Below are positions 48,032 to 56,654 of a stretch of DNA of 64,000 nucleotides, in pieces. Within the stretch, counting starts at the first letter, position 1. Each line of letters opens with the position of its first letter. The DNA is from Gaiellasilicea sp963811885 (GTDB lineage Bacteria > Actinomycetota > Thermoleophilia > Gaiellales > Gaiellaceae): positions 62,001 to 126,000 of the forward strand of contig CAWETB010000014.1 of NCBI GenBank assembly GCA_963811885.1, read 5' to 3'. The notes under the pieces were generated by a model. It ran no database searches. It saw only the letters and a program-made list of their open reading frames with translations, and had not been told where the DNA came from. Made by a program: the position numbers and the translations under genes.

Positions 48032-48114
48032 CGCACGCTCCCGAAACGATGGTCGCCGAGCAGCAGCGCGATCGCGCCCACGACCAGCAGCAGGGGCAGC
48101 CGGAACCGTCTCAC
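48028..48114 (-). CDS. 28-residue membrane microprotein
   Basis: A 29-codon reading frame, GTG start to TGA stop, that exactly bridges two aldehyde dehydrogenase genes. Its GTG overlaps the upstream stop (GTGA) and its TGA overlaps the downstream start (ATGA). The peptide has a basic start (RRFR), one hydrophobic helix (LPLLLVVGAIALLLG) and a short polar tail. The double overlap is the main argument that it is translated. No family is known to me; it could equally be a coupling leader for the next gene. Confidence 0.6.
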   Translation of the reverse strand: MRRFRLPLLLVVGAIALLLGDHRFGSVR

Positions 48115-49598
48115 GCCGCGTCCTCGAAGCTCAGATACGGCTCGAGCCCGTGGCGGCCGCCCTCGCGGCCGAAGCCGGACTCCTTGTAGCCGCCGAACGG
48201 CGACGCCGGGTCGAAGCGGTTGAACGTGTTCGCCCAGACGACGCCGGCCTTCAGCTTGTCCGCCATCCAGAGGATCCGGGAGCCCTTCTCCGTCCAGACG
48301 CCCGCCGAGAGGCCGTAGGGCGTGTTGTTCGCCTTCTCGACGGCCTCCTCCGGCGTGCGGAAGGTGAGCACGCTGAGCACCGGCCCGAAGATCTCCTCCT
48401 GGGCGATCCGGTAGCTCTGGGCGACGTTCGTGAAGACGGTCGGCGCGAACCAGTAGCCCTTCTCCGGCAGCCGGCACGGCGGCTGGTAGATCTCGGCGCC
48501 CTCGGCCTTGCCCGACTCGACGAGCTCGGTGATCCTGTCCAGCTGCATCTTCGAGTTGATCGCGCCGATGTCGGTGTTCTTGTCGAGCGGGTCGCCGAGC
48601 CGGAGCGTCTCGAGCCGGCGCTTCAGCTTCGAGACGGTCGACTCGTAGATCGACTCCTGCACGAGCAGCCGCGAGCCGGCGCAGCAGACGTGGCCCTGGT
48701 TGAAGTAGATCCCGTTGACGATCCCCTCGACCGCCTGGTCGAGCGCGGCGTCGTCGAAGATGATGTTCGCGGCCTTGCCGCCGAGCTCCAGCGTCAGCTT
48801 CGTGCCGGTGCCGGCGAGCTCGCGCTGGATCGCCTTGCCGACCTCGGTCGAGCCCGTGAAGGCGATCTTGTCGACGCCGGGATGCTTGACGAGGGCGGCG
48901 CCGGCGCGGCCGTCGCCGGTGACGATGTTGACGACGCCCGGCGGCAGCTCCGCCTGGCGGCAGATGTCGGCGAAGAAGAGCGCGGTCAGCGGCGTCGTCT
49001 CGGCCGGCTTCAGCACGACCGTGTTCCCGGCCGCGAGCGCAGGCGCGATCTTCCAGGCCAGCATCAGCAGCGGGAAGTTCCACGGGATGATCTGCCCGGC
49101 GACGCCGATCGGCTTCGGCTTCCGCGCCGGGAAGGCGTACTCGAGCTTGTCGGCCCAGCCGGCGTAGTAGAAGAAGTGCGCGGCGGCGAGCGGGAGGTCG
49201 ACGTCGCGGCTCTCGCGGATCGGCTTGCCGCCGTCGAGGCTCTCGAGCACGGCGAGCTCGCGCGAGCGCTCCTGCAGCAGGCGCGCGATCCGGAACAGGT
49301 ACTTCGCGCGCTCGGATGCCGCGAGCTTCGACCAGCCGTCCGTGTAGGCGGCGCGCGCGGCCTTGACGGCGAGGTCGACGTCCTTCTCGTTCGCCTGCGC
49401 GACCTCGGCCAGCTTCTCCTCGGTCGAGGGCGAGACGGACGGGAACCACTCGCCCGAGCGCGGCTTGACGAACTTGCCGCCGACGAAGAGGCCGTAGCGC
49501 TTCTCGAGCTTGACGATGTCGCGCGCCTCGGGCGCGGGCGCGTACTCCCACTCGGTCAGGGCGGGAGCCGGCGCGTGCTTCTTGGCGAGCTCGCTCAT
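48111..49598 (-). CDS. Aldehyde dehydrogenase, full length
   Basis: 495 residues. NAD(P)-dependent oxidation of an aldehyde to the acid. The catalytic Cys is in GHVCCAGSR (Cys305 or 306), the general base is Glu271 in LELGGK, the nucleotide site is FTGSTEVGK, and the substrate-site block PWNFPLLMLAWKIAPALAAG is present. It overlaps deoC by one base (TGATG). Since deoC makes acetaldehyde, conversion of acetaldehyde to acetate is the most economical role; this is inferred from context. Confidence 0.92.
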   Translation of the reverse strand: MSELAKKHAPAPALTEWEYAPAPEARDIVKLEKRYGLFVGGKFVKPRSGEWFPSVSPSTEEKLAEVAQANEKDVDLAVKAARAAYTDGWSKLAASERAKYLFRIARLLQERSRELAVLESLDGGKPIRESRDVDLPLAAAHFFYYAGWADKLEYAFPARKPKPIGVAGQIIPWNFPLLMLAWKIAPALAAGNTVVLKPAETTPLTALFFADICRQAELPPGVVNIVTGDGRAGAALVKHPGVDKIAFTGSTEVGKAIQRELAGTGTKLTLELGGKAANIIFDDAALDQAVEGIVNGIYFNQGHVCCAGSRLLVQESIYESTVSKLKRRLETLRLGDPLDKNTDIGAINSKMQLDRITELVESGKAEGAEIYQPPCRLPEKGYWFAPTVFTNVAQSYRIAQEEIFGPVLSVLTFRTPEEAVEKANNTPYGLSAGVWTEKGSRILWMADKLKAGVVWANTFNRFDPASPFGGYKESGFGREGGRHGLEPYLSFEDAA

Positions 49599-50536
49599 CA
49601 GTCGATCGTGAAGTAGTCGGGGGACTGGTAGCGGCCGGTCTTCTGCTTGCGGATCTGCATCAGCACGTCGTTCAGGAGCGACGAGGCGCCGAAGCGGAAG
49701 AGGTCGGGCGTCATCCACTGGAGGCCGAGCGTCTCGTGCAGGACGACGAGGTACTGGATCGACTGCTTCGCGGTGCGGATCCCGCCCGCGGGCTTCATCC
49801 CGACGATGCGGCCGGTCTCGTCGTAGACGTCGCGGATCGCCTCGAGCATGCACAGCGTCACGGGCAGCGTCGCGGCCGGGTTGACCTTGCCGGTCGACGT
49901 CTTGATGAAGTCGGCGCCGGCGGCCATCGCGAGCAGCGACGCGCGGCGGACGTTGTCGTACGTGCCGAGCTCGCCGGTCTCGAGGATCACCTTCAGGTGC
50001 GCGGCGCCGCAGGCCTCCTTCACCTGGACGATCTCGTCGTAGACCTTGGCGTAGCGCCCGGAGAGGAACGCGCCGCGGTCGATCACCATGTCGACCTCGT
50101 CGGCGCCGAGCGCAACCGCCTCACGCACATCCGCGAGCTTGATCGCGAGCGACGACTGGCCGGACGGGAACGCGGTCGCGACCGAAGCCACCTTCACGCC
50201 GGATCCCTCGAGCCGCGCCTTCGCGGTCGCGACGAGATTCGGATAGACGCAGACCGCCGCGACCGACGGGATCGACGGGTCGACCGGGTCGGGCCGCATC
50301 GCCTTCGAGCAGAGCGCAGCGACCTTGCCGGGCGTGTCGGCGCCCTCGAGCGTCGTCAGGTCCATCATCCGGACGGCGAGGTCGTAGGCCTGCAGCTTCG
50401 AGTCCTGCTTGATCGAGCGCTTGGCCAGCGTCGCGGCGCGCTCCTCGAGCGCGACGGCGTCGACGGAGCCGATCCGCGGGAGTCTCGGCTCGAGCGGAAG
50501 CTCGAAGCCGCGGGGCAGTGCAGGAGCCTGCGCCAT
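49598..50536 (-). CDS. deoC: Deoxyribose-phosphate aldolase
   Basis: 312 residues. Splits 2-deoxyribose 5-phosphate into glyceraldehyde 3-phosphate and acetaldehyde. The Schiff-base Lys lies in DFIKTSTGK and the second catalytic Lys in GRIVGMKPAGGIRT; EVDMVIDRGAFLSG is the family middle block. The N-terminus is about 50 residues longer than the E. coli form, as in many actinobacterial and mammalian-type DeoC. First gene of a four-gene operon for deoxynucleoside breakdown. Confidence 0.95.
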   Translation of the reverse strand: MAQAPALPRGFELPLEPRLPRIGSVDAVALEERAATLAKRSIKQDSKLQAYDLAVRMMDLTTLEGADTPGKVAALCSKAMRPDPVDPSIPSVAAVCVYPNLVATAKARLEGSGVKVASVATAFPSGQSSLAIKLADVREAVALGADEVDMVIDRGAFLSGRYAKVYDEIVQVKEACGAAHLKVILETGELGTYDNVRRASLLAMAAGADFIKTSTGKVNPAATLPVTLCMLEAIRDVYDETGRIVGMKPAGGIRTAKQSIQYLVVLHETLGLQWMTPDLFRFGASSLLNDVLMQIRKQKTGRYQSPDYFTID

Positions 50537-50590
50537 GGGATCAAGTGTAGTCGGGGGTTGGATCCGGGCCGATGGGGAATCAGGTGGCGC

Positions 50591-51484
50591 ATGAAATGGC
50601 GAGGGCGCGGTGGCGGTGGACTGATCGAGGACCGGCGTGGAGCGGGCGGCCTCAGCGGCGGCGGCTTCCCCCTGCCGATGGGGAAGGCCGGCGGCGGCGG
50701 GATCGGCCTGATCATCCTGCTCGTCATCTACCTGCTCGTCGGCGGGCTGCCCGGCGGTGGCGGCGGCCTCGGCGTCGATCCCGGCACCGGCGCCCTGCCC
50801 CAGGCGCCCGAGCCGACGGAGGCCGAGCTGAAGAAGGCGCCGGCGGACGATCCCGCCAAGTTCGTCGACTTCGTCGCCGGCGACGTCGACGCGACCTGGA
50901 AGAAGATCTTCGCCCAGAGCGGCAAGACCTACGAGCAGCCGATCATCGTCCTCTACGACAACGGAGGGGTGAGCACGGCTTGCGGCAACGCGCCCTCGAC
51001 GGTCGGCCCCTTCTACTGCCCGAACGACCGCAAGGTCTACCTCGACATCGCGTTCATGAACGAGCTGCAGCAGCGGCTCGGAGCGCAGGGCGACTTCGCC
51101 CAGGCGTACATCGTCGCCCACGAGATCGGCCACCACGTTCAGAACCAGCTCGGCGTGATGGAGGACGTCAACCTCGCGCAGCAGGAGGATCCGGGGAGCG
51201 CGAACGACCTCTCGGTCCGGCTCGAGCTGCAGGCCGACTGCCTCGCCGGGATCTGGGCTCACTCGGCGGTCCGGCAGGCGGATCTGCTCGAGACGGGTGA
51301 CCTCGACGAGGCGCTGAATGCGGCCGCCGCGGTCGGCGACGACCGGATCCAGAAGCAGTCCGGCGGGCAGGTCAACCCCGACACGTTCACCCACGGGAGC
51401 GGCGAGCAGCGGGTGAAGTGGTTCAAGGCCGGCTTCCAGTCCGGCGACCCGACCGCTTGCGACACCTTCAAGGGCGACGTCTGA
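50591..51484 (+). CDS. YpfJ-family neutral zinc metallopeptidase
   Basis: 297 residues. N-terminal Gly/Arg-rich segment, one membrane helix (IGLIILLVIYLLVGG), a Pro-rich spacer and a periplasmic or extracellular zinc domain with HEIGHH at residues 177-182 (YIVAHEIGHHVQNQLG). The other family blocks are CPNDRKVYLDIAFMNELQ and LELQADCLAGIWAHSA, whose Glu is the likely third ligand. Activity of this family is poorly studied. A strong terminator follows the stop. Confidence 0.92.
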   Translation: MKWRGRGGGGLIEDRRGAGGLSGGGFPLPMGKAGGGGIGLIILLVIYLLVGGLPGGGGGLGVDPGTGALPQAPEPTEAELKKAPADDPAKFVDFVAGDVDATWKKIFAQSGKTYEQPIIVLYDNGGVSTACGNAPSTVGPFYCPNDRKVYLDIAFMNELQQRLGAQGDFAQAYIVAHEIGHHVQNQLGVMEDVNLAQQEDPGSANDLSVRLELQADCLAGIWAHSAVRQADLLETGDLDEALNAAAAVGDDRIQKQSGGQVNPDTFTHGSGEQRVKWFKAGFQSGDPTACDTFKGDV

Positions 51485-51514
51485 GAGCGGGCCGCCTCTG
51501 GGGCGGCCCGCTCT
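51484..51514. terminator. Bidirectional terminator hairpin
   Basis: 13-base perfect arms AGAGCGGGCCGCC / GGCGGCCCGCTCT around TCTGG, starting at the last base of the peptidase stop codon. It lies in the 43-bp gap between two convergent genes and can serve both. There is only a short T-rich tail. Confidence 0.85.
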
Positions 51515-51527
51515 TCGTCCCCCTGGG

Positions 51528-52811
51528 TCAGTCGCCGCCGCCGACGATCGGACCGTCGTCGTTCGGGTCCGAGAGGAAGTAGTGCCGGCCGACGTCGCGG
51601 GCGATCCGCGGGAAGTGCTTCGCGGTCTCCGTCATCGTCGTGCGGTAGTGGAGGCCGCCCCAGACGCGGGCGTTCTCGATCGCTTCCACGACCTCGTCGA
51701 GGTTCGCGTACGTCTTCGGTGCGCCGACGACGTTGCTCGTGAACGTCATCTGCACCCGCTTCGTCCCGAAGTAGCCCTTCAGCGACTGGGTGATCGCGGC
51801 CGTGAGGCACGCATGGCCGGACGGGTACTCGGGATGGTTGCCGACGAGCAGCGGCTGCCACGCCGGATCCGGCGAGGTGGCCGGGTTCCCGTCGGTATCG
51901 GCCCGCTGGATCGCGTGGGTGGGGCGCCAGAAGTAGTAGTGGTACTTGGCCTCCCAGCACGAGATCATCGTGTCCGCCGCTGCAACCCAGACGTAGCCGA
52001 GCAGCCGCGCGGACTCGCGCAGGTCGAGCCCACGCGAGACGGCCACGCCGCGGACGGAACGGCTGTACTGGGCGTACGCCTGATCGGAGAAGAAGCGGGC
52101 GTGCTCGGTCTGGAACGGCGTCCTGGAGCTGACGACGCCGCCGATGTCCTTGAGCTCGTTGACGTCACGCGCGTAGGCCCTGCTCGTCAGCTTGTACGGC
52201 TCGTCCGGCCGGTACTTGGACTGCGAGTCGAACGTGAACGGCCGCACCTTGCCGAGCTTGACGTCGACGGGTGTCGTCGGCGCGATCGGCTCGAAGACTC
52301 CCGGTCCCGGCGTCGGCTGGACGTAGGGAACGACGTCGTCGAAGTGGTCGCCCGTCCGCATCGCGAGCATGCCCGCGGCGGCGGCGGTGCCGACGGCCTT
52401 GCCGCCGTCCTTCGCGGTGCCGGCCGGGATCGACGCCATGAAGGTGTCGTAGGCGGCCTGGACGACCGCTGCCTGCCCGGGAACGCGGGCGACGAGGACG
52501 TCTCGTGCCGCCTGCGCGACGGCCGCGTCGGCGGACGCCTCCGGCGGTGCGGTCACTCCGGTTGCGAACGGCTCGAGACCGCCCTCGATGGCGGCGACGG
52601 CGTCGTACATCGCCCCGTGCACCATCGCCGCGAGCGGAGTGCTGCTCGCGGGTGGACGGCCGGGGGCGATCGCCTGCTCGGCGATGCCGCTCCAGTAGAC
52701 GACCGCGTTCTCGCTCGGTGCGGCCGCCGGTGCCGCTGACGTTCGCGTCGATCCCAGGGCCAGGACGACGACGAACGCAAGCGTCACAGCGAATCCGATA
52801 CGGACTCTCAT
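51528..52811 (-). CDS. Vanadium-dependent haloperoxidase-like (PAP2 superfamily) secreted protein
   Basis: 427 residues with a signal peptide (RIGFAVTLAFVVVLALGSTRTSA). The vanadate/phosphate-site motifs are KYHYYFWRPTHAI, PEYPSGHACLTAA and ARVWGGLHYRTTM. They fit the K-RP / PSGH / R-H pattern of plant-like vanadium haloperoxidases and related phosphatases. Haloperoxidase versus acid phosphatase activity cannot be told from the sequence. Its ATG overlaps the stop of the DUF4242 gene (ATGA). Confidence 0.83.
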   Translation of the reverse strand: MRVRIGFAVTLAFVVVLALGSTRTSAAPAAAPSENAVVYWSGIAEQAIAPGRPPASSTPLAAMVHGAMYDAVAAIEGGLEPFATGVTAPPEASADAAVAQAARDVLVARVPGQAAVVQAAYDTFMASIPAGTAKDGGKAVGTAAAAGMLAMRTGDHFDDVVPYVQPTPGPGVFEPIAPTTPVDVKLGKVRPFTFDSQSKYRPDEPYKLTSRAYARDVNELKDIGGVVSSRTPFQTEHARFFSDQAYAQYSRSVRGVAVSRGLDLRESARLLGYVWVAAADTMISCWEAKYHYYFWRPTHAIQRADTDGNPATSPDPAWQPLLVGNHPEYPSGHACLTAAITQSLKGYFGTKRVQMTFTSNVVGAPKTYANLDEVVEAIENARVWGGLHYRTTMTETAKHFPRIARDVGRHYFLSDPNDDGPIVGGGD

Positions 52812-53083
52812 GATCGGTACTCCTCTCCGGACGAAATCGCCTCGACGACGCGAACGTGGTCGAGCCCGGCCCGCTCGGCGAGGAGCACGGCCTCGAGGCT
52901 CGACGGGGCGTCGAAGACGAAAAAGCAGATCTCGTCCTCGGGAACGTGAATGGCACAGTCGAAGCGGACGCGCGTTCCCTGTCGCATCAGCTCCTCGGCG
53001 GCCGAGCGGGCCTGCTGCTCACGGGCGGCGCGCCCTCCGGCGTCGCCGCGGGCGAGGTAGGTCTCGATCAGGTAGCTCGGCAC
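52808..53083 (-). CDS. DUF4242 (SCO4226-like, nickel-binding) protein
   Basis: 91 residues from a GTG: MPSYLIETYLARGDAGGRAA. The ferredoxin-like small fold of DUF4242 is visible (VRFDCAIHVPEDEICFFVFD; AVLLAERAGLDHVRVVEAI). The Streptomyces homologue SCO4226 binds nickel. It is translationally coupled to the haloperoxidase-like gene; any functional link is inference. Confidence 0.8.
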   Translation of the reverse strand: MPSYLIETYLARGDAGGRAAREQQARSAAEELMRQGTRVRFDCAIHVPEDEICFFVFDAPSSLEAVLLAERAGLDHVRVVEAISSGEEYRS

Positions 53084-53158
53084 GCCCTCGACGCTACGAC
53101 CGGGCGGCCGCGTTGAAATCGTCAGAACGTCGGAACTTTGCCCGCGTAGACTCGCGCG

Positions 53159-53554
53159 ATGGACGAGCGTTGCGACGCAGACGTGATCCTCGACGTCGTC
53201 TTCGAGCGCGGACTGCTGTTCCTCGTGCTCGAGAACACCGGCGACCTGCCCGCTCACGCCGTTCGGGTCAAGTTCGGCGAGCGCTTCTCCGGCGTCGGCG
53301 GCGCGAAGAGGATCGACCGGCTGGCGCTGTTCCGGAAGCTCGAGTTCCTGGCGCCGCACAAGGCGATCGAGGTCTTCCTCGACCGGAGCGCGTCCTACTT
53401 CGCGCGCGGCGAGCCGACGACGCTGACCGCCGCGATCAGCTGGCGCACCTCAGCCGGCGTCCGGCGCCGCGCGACGATCGTCCACGACCTCGAGATCTAC
53501 CGCGATCTCGGCTACATCGAGAGGGAGGTTCCGCAGCGTGGCCGTCCAGCGTGA
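53159..53554 (+). CDS. Conserved protein of unknown function next to the tail tube gene
   Basis: 131 residues, soluble and probably all-beta (VFERGLLFLVLENTGDLPAH; LEFLAPHKAIEVFLDRSASY; TTLTAAISWRTSAGVRRRAT). The layout recalls a small Ig-like or CARDB-type domain. No family is recognised. It overlaps the tail tube-like gene by 17 nt, so the two are one unit. Confidence 0.6.
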   Translation: MDERCDADVILDVVFERGLLFLVLENTGDLPAHAVRVKFGERFSGVGGAKRIDRLALFRKLEFLAPHKAIEVFLDRSASYFARGEPTTLTAAISWRTSAGVRRRATIVHDLEIYRDLGYIEREVPQRGRPA

Positions 53555-53978
53555 CAACCCGTACCCGAACCACAACTTCGAGGTCAGCATCGTCGGAGTC
53601 GCCGACGACAACCTCGGCTTCAGCGAGGTCGAGCTGCCCTCCGGCGAGATCGAGGTGATCGAGTACCGCGAGGGCAGAGACGCCGCCACCGTGCGCAAGC
53701 TGCCGGGACTCGTGAAGTATCCGAACGTGACGCTGAAGCGGGGCGTCAACGGCTACCTCGAGCTCTACAACTGGTGGAAGGCCGCCCGCGACGGCGAACG
53801 TCCGGCGCACAGACGTCACGATCAAGCTGCTCGACGAGCAGCGCCAGGAGGTGATGCGCTGGAACCTGAGCCGTGCGTGGCCCGTCAAGCTCGAGGGCGG
53901 GGCACGCTGAACGCGCAGGGGAACGAGGTCGCGATCGAGACGCTCGAGCTGGCGCACGAGGGCTTCGAGATCGAGTAG
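53538..53978 (+). CDS. Phage tail tube (T4 gp19/TIGR02241)-like protein, two compensating frameshifts
   Basis: About 147 residues from a GTG. The family outline is unmistakable: PYPNHNFEVSIVGVADDNLG, GFSEVELPSGEIEVIEYREG, VRKLPGLVKYPNVTLKRG, and the end NEVAIETLELAHEGFEIE. Between about 53805 and 53895 the correct frame is shifted by one: DVTIKLLDEQRQEVMRWNLS, then RAWPVKLEGG. Both shifts cancel. These proteins polymerise into the inner tube of contractile tails and injection systems. No sheath, baseplate or other tail gene is nearby. Confidence 0.82.
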   Translation: MAVQRDNPYPNHNFEVSIVGVADDNLGFSEVELPSGEIEVIEYREGRDAATVRKLPGLVKYPNVTLKRGVNGYLELYNWWKAARDGERPAHRRHDQAARRAAPGGDALEPEPCVARQARGRGTLNAQGNEVAIETLELAHEGFEIE

Positions 53979-54335
53979 CTACGGGCGCCGGTACGGCTCG
54001 AGCGCGTCGCCCTCGAGGATCAGCGCCGTCAGACCGGTTGCGGACGTCGTCTCGTGCTCCTCACCGGCCTCCCAGAAGACGGCCTCGCCCGGGCCGATCG
54101 GCTGCGCGACGCCGTCGGAGCCGCTCACCTCGCCGTTTCCCTCGAGCACGGCCAGGATCTGCGGGACGGTGGCCGGGTGGCGCACGATGCGGCCGCCCGG
54201 AGCGAGCCGGAAGACGGCGGCCTGGAAAGGCGCGCCGGCGGAGGTCGGAGCGGTCAGGGGCGCGATCGTGACGCCGTCGAGCAGCTCCTCCGCCGGCGAG
54301 AAGGCGACGTCGGCGCCGAAGGAGAGCCGCTCCAC
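53979..54335 (-). CDS. Cupin-domain protein
   Basis: 118 residues, one small beta barrel. Cupin motif 1 region FRLAPGGRIVRHPATVPQIL and motif 2 region PGEAVFWEAGEEHETTS are seen. The GTG start directly follows the era stop (TAGGTG), so it belongs to the housekeeping operon end. The metal ligands are only partly kept. Function unknown. Confidence 0.82.
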   Translation of the reverse strand: MERLSFGADVAFSPAEELLDGVTIAPLTAPTSAGAPFQAAVFRLAPGGRIVRHPATVPQILAVLEGNGEVSGSDGVAQPIGPGEAVFWEAGEEHETTSATGLTALILEGDALEPYRRP

Positions 54336-55196
54336 CTAGAGCCCCAGCCGCTCCAGCGCCGCGTCGTCGCGGCGCCACTTCGGCCGCACCTTGACGACGA
54401 GCTCGAGGAAGATCTTGTGCCCGAGCAGCGCTTCGATCTCGGGGCGCGCGCGGGTGCCGATCTCGCGGATCATCGCGCCCTTCTTGCCGACGAGGATCTG
54501 CTTCTGCGACTCGGTCTCGACGAGCACGAACGCGCGCAGGAGCTTCTCGTCCAGCTCGTCGATCTCGACCGAGATCGAGTGCGGCACCTCGTCCCGCGTC
54601 AGCTGCAGCGCCTTCTCGCGGATCAGCTCCGAGATCCGCTCCTCGCTGGTCTGGTCGGTCGCGGCCTCGCGCGGGAAGTACGGCTGCCCCTCCGGCAGCA
54701 GGTAGACGAGGTCGGAGCGGAGCTCGTCGATCCCGTCCTTCGTCTTGGCGCTGACCGGGTGCAGGGCGTGGAAGTCGCCCAGCTGAGCGGCGGCCTTCAT
54801 CTGCGTGATGATGTGGCTCGGCTTCAGATTGTCGACCTTGTTGACGGCGACGATCACCGGCTTGCCGAGCCCGTAGACGCGCCGGGCGATGAAGCGGTCG
54901 CCGCCGCCGACCCGGTCCCGCGCGGAGAGGACGAAGAGGACCGCGTCGATGTCCTCGAAGGAGGTGTCGACCGTCTTCTGCATCCGCTGGGTCAGCTTGT
55001 CCATCGGCTTCTGGAAGCCGGGGAGGTCGACGAGCACGAGCTGCCAGTCCTCGTCGTTCGCGACGCCGAAGACGCGGCGGCGCGTCGTGTTCGGCACCGC
55101 CGACGTGATCGCGATCTTCTCGCCGACGAGCGCGTTGACGAGCGTCGACTTGCCGACGTTCGGCCGCCCGGCGACGGCGATGAAGCCGGACTTCAC
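54336..55196 (-). CDS. era: GTPase Era
   Basis: 286 residues. 16S rRNA-binding GTPase needed for 30S assembly. G1 GRPNVGKSTLVNAL, G2 TTRRR, G3 DLPGF, G4 NKVD, G5 SAK, then the KH domain with LVGKKGAMIREIGTRARPEI. The start is GTG overlapping the cdd stop (GTGA); the preceding residues in frame are cdd shadow. Normal length. Confidence 0.97.
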   Translation of the reverse strand: MKSGFIAVAGRPNVGKSTLVNALVGEKIAITSAVPNTTRRRVFGVANDEDWQLVLVDLPGFQKPMDKLTQRMQKTVDTSFEDIDAVLFVLSARDRVGGGDRFIARRVYGLGKPVIVAVNKVDNLKPSHIITQMKAAAQLGDFHALHPVSAKTKDGIDELRSDLVYLLPEGQPYFPREAATDQTSEERISELIREKALQLTRDEVPHSISVEIDELDEKLLRAFVLVETESQKQILVGKKGAMIREIGTRARPEIEALLGHKIFLELVVKVRPKWRRDDAALERLGL

Positions 55197-55561
55197 GGCT
55201 CGGGGAAGTCCCAGGTCTCCGGCAGGAGAGCCTTCGCGTCGTACGTGGCGATCGTGCCGTCGCCGCGGCGGAAGCTCACCTCCGGGATCCGGAACTCGGC
55301 CAGCCACTGCCGGCAGCCGCCACAGGGAGAGGCGTTGATCCCGATCGCCGCGATCCGGCCCGGGCCGTAGCCCGCCACGACCGCCGCCACGAGCGCGCTC
55401 TTCTCCGCGCAGACGCCGAGCGGATAGGCGGCGTTCTCGACGTTGACGCCCTCGAACTCGCGGCCGTCGTCCGTCCGCACGACCGCGCCGACGTTGTAGT
55501 TCGAGTACGGCGCGTAGGCGCGCGCGGCGACCGCCTCGGCCTTCTCGACGAGCTCGGTCAC
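55193..55561 (-). CDS. cdd: Cytidine deaminase
   Basis: 122 residues. Zinc site CAEKSALVAAV with the catalytic Glu, and PCGGCRQWLAEF with two zinc Cys; the N-terminal AYAPYSNYNVGAVVRT is typical. Converts cytidine and deoxycytidine to uridine forms. GTGA overlaps on both sides with dgkA upstream and era downstream. Confidence 0.96.
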   Translation of the reverse strand: MTELVEKAEAVAARAYAPYSNYNVGAVVRTDDGREFEGVNVENAAYPLGVCAEKSALVAAVVAGYGPGRIAAIGINASPCGGCRQWLAEFRIPEVSFRRGDGTIATYDAKALLPETWDFPEP

Positions 55562-56277
55562 TGGGCGACCTGGAAGACGGCGAGCGCGACGAGCGCGCCG
55601 ATCAGGCCGCCGTAGAGGACCTCGGCGGAGGAGTGGACACCGGATTCGACGCGGGTCTGGGCCACGAGCAACGCCATGATGAAGGTCACCGAGGAGATCA
55701 GGAAGCGGTGGTCGTTGTCGTCGAGGATCAGCGTCACCGCCATCCAGCCGGCGAACGCGACCGCCGCGTGGCCGGACGGGAGCCCGCCTCGCAACGGTGT
55801 GCCGCTGCCGGTGAACGCCTTCGTCGCGATCACGACGAGCGTCGTCAGCACGAGCGCGACCAGCGTCAGCTCGGCGGGGACGGTCGAGAGCCGGTCGAGC
55901 AGCCGCGAGCTGCGGTCGGCGACCTGGCCCGAGAAGACGAGGTAGCCGACAGCGACCGCGACCGCGGTCGCGATCAGGACTGCGCCGGCGGCGATGTCCT
56001 TGGCCAGCTTCGCCATCGGGTCGAACGAGGTCGTCGCGACGTCGATCGCGGCCTCGACCGCGGTGTTCAGCATCTCGGCGATGAGGACGAACGCGATCGC
56101 GAGCAGGAGCGCGATCAGCTCCAGCTTGTCGACCCCGGACACGAGCGCGGCGATCAGCACGAGCGCGGCGACGGCGAAGTGGATCCGCATGTTCCGCTGC
56201 GTGCGGAGCACGTGGATGATCCCCTCGAAGGCGAAGTTGAACGACTCGATGATCGAGGGCGGGCGTCGCGACTTCAC
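55558..56277 (-). CDS. Diacylglycerol kinase fused to PAP2 phosphatase domain
   Basis: 239 residues. Residues 1-110 are a DgkA-type three-helix kinase with EMLNTAVEAAIDVATTSFDP and AKDIAAGAVL. Residues 130-239 are a PAP2 domain with TPLRGGLPSGHAAVAFAG and RVESGVHSSAEVLYG. The combination suggests undecaprenol phosphate recycling: a kinase and a phosphatase in one membrane protein. GTG start overlapping ybeY (GTGA). Confidence 0.9.
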   Translation of the reverse strand: MKSRRPPSIIESFNFAFEGIIHVLRTQRNMRIHFAVAALVLIAALVSGVDKLELIALLLAIAFVLIAEMLNTAVEAAIDVATTSFDPMAKLAKDIAAGAVLIATAVAVAVGYLVFSGQVADRSSRLLDRLSTVPAELTLVALVLTTLVVIATKAFTGSGTPLRGGLPSGHAAVAFAGWMAVTLILDDNDHRFLISSVTFIMALLVAQTRVESGVHSSAEVLYGGLIGALVALAVFQVAQ

Positions 56278-56654
56278 AGCAGCGCCTCCTCCCGCTCCTC
56301 CATCTCCTCGCCGTGCTCGTAGCCGAGCAGGTGCAGGAGCCCGTGCACGAGCGGCTGCCGCCAGGCGTCGCCGACGACCTGGGGGCAGATGACGAGGTCG
56401 CCGAGCGCGCGCGGCAGGCCCGCCGGCAGCTCCTCGCGCCCGTCGAGCGGGAACGAGAGCACGTCCGTCGCCTCGTCGATGCCGAGGTGCTCCTGCTTCA
56501 GCGCCCGGCTCTCCTCCGGCGGCACGAACGCGAGCCCGAGCTCGCCCTCGTCGATGCCCTCGGCGGCGAGGACCCGCTGGGCCAGCTCGACCGCGGCGGC
56601 CTCGTCGACCTCCGCCCCGCTCCGGTTCTCGACCTCGACGACGACCACGGTCAC
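56274..56654 (-). CDS. ybeY: Endoribonuclease YbeY (rRNA maturation factor)
   Basis: 126 residues. The zinc motif is HGLLHLLGYEHGEEME, and EATDVLSFPLDGREELPAGL and LGDLVICPQVV are family blocks. Involved in 16S rRNA 3' end processing and ribosome quality control. Between phoH and the kinase-phosphatase gene, with GTGA overlaps at both ends. Confidence 0.95.
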   Translation of the reverse strand: MTVVVVEVENRSGAEVDEAAAVELAQRVLAAEGIDEGELGLAFVPPEESRALKQEHLGIDEATDVLSFPLDGREELPAGLPRALGDLVICPQVVGDAWRQPLVHGLLHLLGYEHGEEMEEREEALL

